From positions 1 through 11,281 of the forward strand of contig CBDUUV010000081.1 in NCBI GenBank assembly GCA_965370495.1: a stretch of DNA of 11,281 nucleotides, given 5' to 3'. Shown here in pieces: positions 6,994 through 11,281 of the stretch; the first letter of the stretch is position 1; every line of letters begins with the position of its first letter. This stretch comes from Krumholzibacterium sp965370495. GTDB taxonomy: Bacteria > Krumholzibacteriota > Krumholzibacteriia > Krumholzibacteriales > Krumholzibacteriaceae. Both the position numbers and the translations under genes were made by a program. Under the pieces are notes generated by a model. That model saw only the letters and a program-made list of their open reading frames with translations, searched no databases and was not told the origin of the DNA.

Positions 6994-8802
6994 TTATTTG
7001 AGCAGCCCGCCTTTTTTATAGATCTCCATCTGAACGCTTGAGAATTCATTCACCACTATGGATTTGTCGTTTTCCATATTCGTTACGGTCGCGGTTTCAA
7101 GATCGATTCTGATCTTGTCTCTTTGCTTCAACCCCAGTTCCGCGATACTGGCATAGGCCAGGATAGGGAAGGCCGCGTTGATGGCATTACGCTCGTAAAT
7201 AGCCCCAAAAGATTCTGCCAGAATGATCTGGACTCCCAGAGATTTGAAACAGTCGACCGCCTGCTGGCGTGAGCTTCCCGCACCGAAGTTCTTTCCTGTG
7301 ATGATGATATCCCCGGGTTCTGCTTTTACGGCAAAATCCTTCCATCCCTCGAGATTATCGAAAGTGTATTGACCCATCTCGTCGATATCCGTGATGGTGA
7401 GATAGCGGTTGTGGAAGATCATATCCGTATCGATATTGTCCTCTTCGATTATCCAGACCTTTCCCTCCAGGACAGTAGCTTTTGCGGATATCTCTTCCTT
7501 TTCGGAGACTTTCCGCGTCTCGGGTTTTCCGGTCGGTTTGAATTCAGCGGGTTTTTCGGGGATCGCGTCGGGTGTCGTGATAAAACCGGCAACTGCCGAG
7601 GCAGCAACCTCCGCGGGAGAAGCCAGGAACACCTTTCCCTTGCCCTGTTTCCCCGCGAAATTCCTGTTACCAGTGCTTACTGTCGTTTCACCGGGCCCGT
7701 TCTGCCCGACCTGGCCCGCGGCACATCCGGCACATCCGGCATTACTGACCAATGCTCCCGCGTCTTTGAATATCTTGATGTACCCGGCATCGAGACATTC
7801 GTTCCAGACCGCGTCCGTGGAAGGAACTATCTTCAATACGACTCCAGGAGCTAACTTTCTTCCTTTTAGAATATCAGCAACTATCGTCATATCCTCGAAA
7901 CGTCCATTCGTGCAACTGCCTATAAACGCGGAATCGATCTTGGTCTTTCTTACATTATCTATATCAACAGTATCATCAGGGTGCCCCGGGCGCGACACCA
8001 TCGGCTTGAACCCGGATATATCGAGCTCCAGTTCCTGATCATAAACAGCATCCGCGTCTGCTTCGATTTTCTCCAGTTTCCTTCCTGACGCCGCTTCACA
8101 ATATTTCATGACATCATCCGAAGGAGGTATGAGAACGATGATTGCGCCCATCTCGGTCGCCATCGAAGATATAGTGATCCTCTCATCGAGAGTAAGCTCG
8201 TCGACACTTTCTCCATACAATTCTACTGAATATCCCAGAAGTGTGTTCGCTCCGAATTTGGAAAGCATGTTCAGCACGATATCTTTTGCATGGATATTTT
8301 CCGGCCTTTTTCCAGTCAGCGTAAGTTTGATGGATTTTGGGACCTTGAACCAGCTCTTGCCGCTTGCCCAGGCAGCAGCGATATCCTGATCCCCCATCCC
8401 CTGTCCGAACGCACCGATCGCTCCCAGGATATTCGCGTGGGAATCCGTAGAAATCACTGTAGCGCCCGGCACAGCTATACCTTCTTCAATTATAAGATGA
8501 GTCCCTATCCCCTCGTTGATGTCGTATATTTTGATCCCTTCTTCCCTGGCAAACAAGCGGCAGAATTGCTGGTTCTCGGCATATTTCTGATCGGAACCGG
8601 TCGGGTTGCAATCGAATGTGAAAAAGGTTCTGGTAACATCATCCACTTTCAATCCGTTATCGAGTAGATTCTTGACGACATTGGCGCCACCAAAATCTCT
8701 GGCCACGCGCACATCGATCTCGATATCTACGATATCACCCGGAGAGACCTTGTCTCTGCCGGAGTGATTTGCCAGAATTTTCTCAAACAATGTAAGAGTC
8801 AT
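6994..8802 (-). CDS. Second fused LeuC-LeuD-type hydro-lyase, divergent active site
   Basis: A 602-aa aconitase-superfamily dehydratase, paralogous to its downstream neighbour but clearly diverged. The large domain (about 1-408) and small domain (about 445-602) are joined by a Pro/Lys/Glu-rich linker (about 410-440). Iron-sulfur ligands are present: Cys297 (GSCTNGR) and Cys357/Cys360 (CAGC). Asp120-Ser121-His122 (TDSHAN) and Arg380 (GNRNF) are kept. Three canonical spots differ: the Asp-His pair is Asp64-Cys65 (FDCNPTG), the second arginine of RNFxGR is Lys385, and SSREH is SSRQQ (510-514). The swivel loop is DNIDTDMIFHNRYLTI (455-470); from memory, methanogen homoaconitase and isopropylmalate isomerase have YLRT and YLVY at this point, so YLTI fits neither. 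ATG 8802 has AGGAG (8811-8807) 4 nt upstream. It lies 52 nt after the HD gene in the same operon. Likely a hydro-lyase for a related 2-hydroxyacid; dimethylmalate, citramalate and homocitrate are all open. Confidence 0.85.
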   Translation of the reverse strand: MTLTLFEKILANHSGRDKVSPGDIVDIEIDVRVARDFGGANVVKNLLDNGLKVDDVTRTFFTFDCNPTGSDQKYAENQQFCRLFAREEGIKIYDINEGIGTHLIIEEGIAVPGATVISTDSHANILGAIGAFGQGMGDQDIAAAWASGKSWFKVPKSIKLTLTGKRPENIHAKDIVLNMLSKFGANTLLGYSVELYGESVDELTLDERITISSMATEMGAIIVLIPPSDDVMKYCEAASGRKLEKIEADADAVYDQELELDISGFKPMVSRPGHPDDTVDIDNVRKTKIDSAFIGSCTNGRFEDMTIVADILKGRKLAPGVVLKIVPSTDAVWNECLDAGYIKIFKDAGALVSNAGCAGCAAGQVGQNGPGETTVSTGNRNFAGKQGKGKVFLASPAEVAASAVAGFITTPDAIPEKPAEFKPTGKPETRKVSEKEEISAKATVLEGKVWIIEEDNIDTDMIFHNRYLTITDIDEMGQYTFDNLEGWKDFAVKAEPGDIIITGKNFGAGSSRQQAVDCFKSLGVQIILAESFGAIYERNAINAAFPILAYASIAELGLKQRDKIRIDLETATVTNMENDKSIVVNEFSSVQMEIYKKGGLLK

Positions 8803-8854
8803 TTTTCTCCTAAATCACATCTGAAGACTGTGACTATGTACAACCCATTTACAA

Positions 8855-9400
8855 TTACACTTTCAGTCTATCCTTGAACGGAAGAAAAGTCATGAAATCA
8901 GCATGGTGGACAAGATACGCTTCCGTTGTTCTCTTTACCATATTACCTTCACCCGCGTGGGTCGCAATGATATGACATACTTCCGCTGGAACCCCACATT
9001 CCTCCGCTATAGAAACCCCGCTGAAAGGATGGCGAAGATATTTGCCGTAAGTTCCCTGGACAGCTTTCCCGTTTTTTTCGAGAACATATTCCAGTAATTT
9101 ACCGACATCGGCCAGGATCGCTCCCGCGATAAGAACATCCATATCCACGGGAAGTTCACCGTGGTAGAACTCGTTACACTTTTCGCCGGCAGCTCTGGCG
9201 ATATGAACAACGCTTCTTTTGTGGTCCATAAAAGTAACTTTCAGGTCGGGACCACAAAGCAGAGTGAATGGAATGGTCTGCAGGTCTTCGGGGGTCAAAA
9301 CACTTTTCTCCAACGCAAGTTCCCAGGTCCTGGCAACCTTTTCTCTCAGGCCATCATCCTCTATCCAGGAGATTTCCGGCCACAACTCATTGACATCCAT
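8855..9400 (-). CDS. HD-superfamily protein with altered HD motif
   Basis: A 181-aa helical protein of the HD phosphohydrolase superfamily, whose members use metal to hydrolyse phosphoesters. The metal-ligand order H...HD...H...H...D can be traced as His60 (or His66) in DHKRSVVHIARAA, then AILADVGKLLEY (94-105), His124 (LRHPFSG), His148 (ATHAGEG) and Asp168 (HHADF). At the signature doublet the histidine is Ala97 (codon GCC, two bases away from His), while Asp98 and the following VGK are kept. Canonical activity may therefore be lost or altered, and a binding or regulatory role is possible. ATG 9400 has AGGAG (9412-9408) 7 nt upstream. The gene sits between the dehydrogenase and the dehydratases, preceded by an intercistronic stem-loop. 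No specific substrate can be named. Confidence 0.8.
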   Translation of the reverse strand: MDVNELWPEISWIEDDGLREKVARTWELALEKSVLTPEDLQTIPFTLLCGPDLKVTFMDHKRSVVHIARAAGEKCNEFYHGELPVDMDVLIAGAILADVGKLLEYVLEKNGKAVQGTYGKYLRHPFSGVSIAEECGVPAEVCHIIATHAGEGNMVKRTTEAYLVHHADFMTFLPFKDRLKV

Positions 9401-9419
9401 TTCCCAGCTCCTGTTTCTG

Positions 9420-9466
9420 AATCAGCCCCTTCAAGGCCTGTAAATGACCCTGAAGGGGGACTGATT
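9420..9466 (-). other. Intercistronic stem-loop between dehydrogenase and HD gene
   Basis: AATCAG (9420-9425) with CCCCTTCA (9426-9433) pairs with TGAAGGGG (9451-9458), a 2-nt bulge, and CTGATT (9461-9466), giving 14 bp around a 17-nt loop. It starts 6 nt after the dehydrogenase stop codon and ends about 8 nt before the AGGAG of the HD gene. The minus-strand sequence after it is CAGAAACAGG, with no T-run, so it is unlikely to be an intrinsic terminator. An mRNA-stability or processing hairpin that sets different expression for the first gene is the better reading. Confidence 0.6.
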
Positions 9467-9472
9467 AAATGT

Positions 9473-10660
9473 TTATAATTTCGCGATGATTGCGTCTGTC
9501 ATTTCACTTGTGGAAGCAGCACCGTTATCCAGGACTTCCTGACCGCCGCGCAGCTTCATCATATCGTATGCGCGAACCTTACCCTCTTCCACAACTGTCG
9601 CTATGGCATTCCTGATCCTGGTGGCCTTGTCGACTTCATCGATATGATCAAGCATCATGCACGCGGACATGATCATGGCGATCGGATTGACGATGGAAGG
9701 ATCAAGATCCTCATATTTCGGAGCGGAGCCGTGTGTCGGCTCGAAGATAGCCACTTTTTCACCGATATTGGCGCTGCAGGCGAAACCGAGGCCCCCAACC
9801 AGTCCGGCAAATCCGTCAGACACGATATCACCGAACATATTACCGGCAATGATCACCCCGTAGTTTTCAGGGTCCTTGGTAAGCCACATCATCTGGGCAT
9901 CGATGTTTGTATAGTTGAACCAGATCCCTTCATATTCTTTTTCCATCTCACGACAGATCGCCAGCATCATCCCGCTGGTTTCACGGATCACATTGGGTTT
10001 TTCACAAAGGGTCACTTTTTTGTACCCGAATTTCTTTGCATACTCAAAAGCTGCGCGGCAAATCCTCATGGAATACTTTTTTGTAAAAATACGTGTGGAA
10101 ATTGCTACTTCTTCACGCGGGCTCCAGCCGAAATTCTTTTCGAACTTGGGATGCGTCATCAGCGCGTCATAGACCTGGTCGGGCGGATTCGTCCATTCCA
10201 CACCTCCGTAGAGGCCTTCGGTGTTCTGTCGGAATATGACTACATCCACTTTCGGCTCCTCGATCGTGTCGTTCGGGCCCTTGCGGATGAAATTCAGCGA
10301 GTTACCTTTGAAACTGCGACACGGCCGCTGGCATATATCCAGGGTAAAATGCTGCCGCAGGCCTACGATAGGACTGTAATAGACGAACTCCTTATCGACA
10401 AGCTCCGGCGCCAGTTCCCTGGCTGCCTCGCTTTTCGGCTTGGATGTGATTGCGCCGAACAGGCTCAATCGATGCTCTTCCAGAAGGTCTAACGTTCTCT
10501 GTGGCAGAGGATTACCCTCTTTGCACCAGAATTCCCAACCGATATCGGCATGTACGTACTCGGCTTCAAAACCAACAGCATCGAGCACTCTCAACGCTTC
10601 TTTCAGAACAACTTTCCCAATACCATCTCCAGGCATTGTAACTACGGTTCTTTTTCCCAT
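9473..10660 (-). CDS. Isocitrate/isopropylmalate dehydrogenase family enzyme
   Basis: A 395-aa beta-decarboxylating dehydrogenase (cytosolic, metal-dependent) oxidising a 3-substituted malate to a 2-oxoacid plus CO2. Aligned by eye to E. coli isocitrate dehydrogenase, it has Ser96 (S113), Arg102 (R119), Arg112 (R129), Arg144 (R153), Tyr151 (Y160), Lys221 (K230) and Asp254/278/282 (D283/307/311). The position of N115 is Ile98. The cofactor site reads HGSAPKY (Lys315, Tyr316), with Tyr365 and Lys369 where E. coli has Y391 and R395; this resembles the NADP-type set, whereas NAD enzymes have Asp-Ile. An IDH-like insertion (about 155-185) follows the NTEGLYGGVEW motif. CEKPNVIRETSG (219-230) departs from the usual HKGNIMKFTEG. 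ATG 10660 has AAGGAG (10675-10670) 9 nt upstream. First gene of the operon. Isocitrate is the leading guess; homoisocitrate or isopropylmalate are not excluded. Confidence 0.9.
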   Translation of the reverse strand: MGKRTVVTMPGDGIGKVVLKEALRVLDAVGFEAEYVHADIGWEFWCKEGNPLPQRTLDLLEEHRLSLFGAITSKPKSEAARELAPELVDKEFVYYSPIVGLRQHFTLDICQRPCRSFKGNSLNFIRKGPNDTIEEPKVDVVIFRQNTEGLYGGVEWTNPPDQVYDALMTHPKFEKNFGWSPREEVAISTRIFTKKYSMRICRAAFEYAKKFGYKKVTLCEKPNVIRETSGMMLAICREMEKEYEGIWFNYTNIDAQMMWLTKDPENYGVIIAGNMFGDIVSDGFAGLVGGLGFACSANIGEKVAIFEPTHGSAPKYEDLDPSIVNPIAMIMSACMMLDHIDEVDKATRIRNAIATVVEEGKVRAYDMMKLRGGQEVLDNGAASTSEMTDAIIAKL

Positions 10661-10784
10661 CTTGTCTGGCTCCTTTGAATTGTCTGATTAATGAATATTC
10701 CCTGTTCGAAGCTGACTTTTGATACCGCTGGCCCACCCCCTTGTTTTATCACAAAAACCCGGCTGAGAACGGCTATATTCTTAG

Positions 10785-10841
10785 ACTTGAAAAGATATAG
10801 AACCCGGTTTTTCAAGTCAACATTAATTGAAATTTTTCAAT
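10785..10841. repeat. Two inverted repeats sharing TTGAAA half-sites, operator candidate
   Basis: ACTTGAAAA (10785-10793) is a perfect inverted repeat of TTTTCAAGT (10809-10817) across 15 nt. Just beyond it, ATTGAAA (10826-10832) and TTTCAAT (10835-10841) form a near-perfect 16-bp palindrome with a TT centre. The 8-mer TTTTTCAA occurs at 10808-10815 and again at 10833-10840. Four half-sites in 57 bp, two flanking and covering the likely operon promoter, look like binding sites for a dimeric regulator. The first repeat could instead fold as an RNA hairpin. Confidence 0.4.
10792..10820 (-). promoter_or_regulatory. Putative sigma70-type promoter of the dehydrogenase/dehydratase operon
   Basis: Minus strand TTGACT (10820-10815), a 5/6 match to -35, is followed after 17 nt by TATCTT (10797-10792). 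The overlapping TATATC (10799-10794) gives 15-nt spacing. Transcription would start near 10785 and leave a leader of about 125 nt. The inverted repeat 10785-10817 covers the -35 edge to the start site, so binding there should repress. Consensus match by eye only. Confidence 0.4.
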
Positions 10842-10903
10842 CCTGACAGTGCATTATTTTCGCGGCATCCGTGCTGAAGAAACCTGCCACCAGTGCTGTC
10901 AGG
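10842..10903 (-). other. Stem-loop between HNH gene and operon promoter
   Basis: CCTGACAG (10842-10849) and CTGTCAGG (10896-10903) form an 8-bp perfect stem, extendable to 11 bp in RNA with two wobbles, around a 46-nt loop. It lies downstream of the HNH gene and upstream of the operon promoter. Transcription arriving from the right would meet it first, followed by the A/T-rich ATTGAAAAATTTCAAT, so it may help separate the two transcription units. The long loop makes terminator function uncertain. Confidence 0.3.
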
Positions 10904-10959
10904 TTGATAATATCTCCAAAACAGCCCACACGATCCCGGAGGCCAGGGTAATAAATACT

Positions 10960-11044
10960 AGCGCGATCCCCACGCGCGCGTCAACCAGGGTTTTGCAATT
11001 ACGGAAATTCTCGGTTGAAAAGCGCGATCCCCACATCACGCGCT
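10960..11044. repeat. Duplicated GCGCG-ATCCCCA hairpin motif
   Basis: AGCGCGATCCCCAC occurs identically at 10960-10973 and 11021-11034, 61 bp apart. Each copy can close a small hairpin: GCGCG (10961-10965) with CGCGC (10973-10977), and AGCGCG (11021-11026) with CGCGCT (11039-11044). TCAACC (10981-10986) and GGTTGA (11013-11018) add an inverted pair between them, with CGCGC (10975-10979) and GCGCG (11022-11026) able to extend it. No mobile-element identity is recognisable. Confidence 0.5.
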
Positions 11045-11055
11045 AATCAATTTCA

Positions 11056-11130
11056 CTCTCTGATGAGTGCCCGCATGATCTTCCCTCGCATCAACCAGGG
11101 GTTGCTCTCTGATAAGTGCCCTCGCATCAA
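11056..11130. repeat. Imperfect tandem repeat of CTCTCTGATRAGTGCCC units
   Basis: CTCTCTGATGAGTGCCC (11056-11072) recurs as CTCTCTGATAAGTGCCC (11105-11121), 49 bp apart with one mismatch. CCCTCGCATCAA is identical at 11083-11094 and 11119-11130. TCAACCAGGG at 11091-11100 is also found at 10981-10990 in the neighbouring repeat block. The overlapping periods suggest local duplication and decay rather than a regular array. Confidence 0.5.
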
Positions 11131-11136
11131 GGCGTT

Positions 11137-11281
11137 TTATTCTCTTTTGTAATTCTTCTTGATGAACCCTTTTCCAAAATCATGTTCAGCCTTTAGAAGA
11201 TTATGCTTCTGACACAAAAGCTGCAGGTTATCAAGGGAACTGCCGCCTCCCTTTGCATATGGGACTATATGATCTACCTGG
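11137..11281 (-). CDS. HNH endonuclease, C-terminal fragment (cut by window edge)
   Basis: The last 47 residues of a protein entering from the right edge, ending at a TAA (11139-11137). It begins in QVDHIVPYAKGGGSS (residues 1-15 of the fragment) and continues LDNLQLLCQKHNLLKA. This is the classic second half of an HNH/McrA-type nuclease: the DH of DHIVP, an Asn in LDNLQ, and a zinc-knuckle-like C-x-x-H with HN where many relatives have CxxC-N. A short basic tail (GKGFIKKNYKRE) follows. The N-terminal part and first zinc pair lie outside the window, so a restriction, homing or stand-alone nuclease role cannot be separated. It reads towards the operon but is separated from it by about 475 bp of repeats. 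Confidence 0.8.
   Translation of the reverse strand, partial: QVDHIVPYAKGGGSSLDNLQLLCQKHNLLKAEHDFGKGFIKKNYKRE

Larger units (their letters stand above)
10661..11136. other. 476-bp intergenic region without a convincing gene
   Basis: It separates the 3' end of the HNH gene from the dehydrogenase start, both on the minus strand. From left to right it holds the leader of the operon (10661 to about 10785, no riboswitch recognised), a promoter with TTGAAA-type inverted half-sites (10785-10841), a stem-loop (10842-10903), and a patchwork of short direct repeats and GCGCG hairpins (10960-11130). The only open frame, 65 codons at 10849-11046, has no SD and an unconvincing composition. Confidence 0.7.

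Noticed and set aside
9420..9466. Rho-independent terminator after the dehydrogenase
   Set aside because: The stem is strong but no T-run follows it on the minus strand.
9644..10492. 282-codon plus-strand open frame
   Set aside because: Fully antisense to the dehydrogenase, which has a complete catalytic set; no SD or recognisable domain.
5111..10660. Straightforward leucine biosynthesis (leuBCD) cluster
   Set aside because: No leuA in the window, two diverged dehydratases rather than one, and a dehydrogenase with IDH-like insertion and NADP-type residues.
10741..10754. TTGTTTTATCACAA resembling a Rex or Crp-type site
   Set aside because: Only the outer TTGT/ACAA match and the length is 14 bp, shorter than usual Rex or Crp operators.
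10849..11046. 65-codon plus-strand open frame in the intergenic region
   Set aside because: No SD, runs through repeats, no resemblance to a known small protein.
10960..11130. Possible degenerate CRISPR array
   Set aside because: Repeat words differ in sequence and spacing, interleave and overlap; no constant repeat-spacer period and no cas genes.

Overview
The window looks like chromosomal DNA from a bacterium. Coding is dense, with clear AGGAG-type ribosome binding sites, alternative GTG and TTG starts and Sec-type signal peptides on two proteins. Nothing in it fixes the taxon. Fused LeuC-LeuD-type dehydratases, a DUF3857/transglutaminase protein and a secreted C69 dipeptidase would fit an uncultivated, diderm FCB-group-like lineage, but that is a weak inference. 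There is no sign of phage or plasmid genes, apart from an HNH nuclease fragment at the right edge.

Layout, left to right. (1) 14-2137, minus: a large exported DUF3857/transglutaminase-fold protein, probably started from a TTG with a strong Shine-Dalgarno. (2) 2138-2339: a divergent promoter region. (3) 2340-3335, plus: class I fructose-1,6-bisphosphatase (fbp). (4) 3336-3435: a short convergent gap with a weak hairpin. (5) 10660 down to 3436, minus: a probable five-gene operon read leftward. Its order is an isocitrate/isopropylmalate-dehydrogenase-family enzyme, an HD-superfamily protein whose HD histidine is an alanine, two different LeuC-LeuD fusion dehydratases of the aconitase superfamily, and a secreted C69-family dipeptidase. 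(6) 10661-11136: a non-coding stretch with the likely operon promoter, a cluster of TTGAAA/TTTCAA inverted half-sites, a stem-loop and a mosaic of short repeats. (7) 11137-11281, minus: the C-terminal end of an HNH endonuclease entering from the right edge.

The operon joins the two steps shared by the TCA cycle, leucine, lysine (alpha-aminoadipate) and 2-oxoacid elongation routes: isomerisation of a 2-hydroxy tri- or dicarboxylate by an Fe-S dehydratase, then oxidative decarboxylation. Having two diverged dehydratases for one dehydrogenase is the odd part. One has a near-complete aconitase-type active site, although the arginine expected in its swivel-domain substrate loop is not visible. The other replaces the catalytic Asp-His pair with Asp-Cys, a substrate arginine with lysine, and SSREH with SSRQQ. 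No condensing enzyme (citrate synthase, LeuA or homocitrate synthase) is in the window, so the substrate cannot be settled here. The dehydrogenase carries Lys-Tyr...Tyr...Lys at the positions that select NADP in E. coli IDH.
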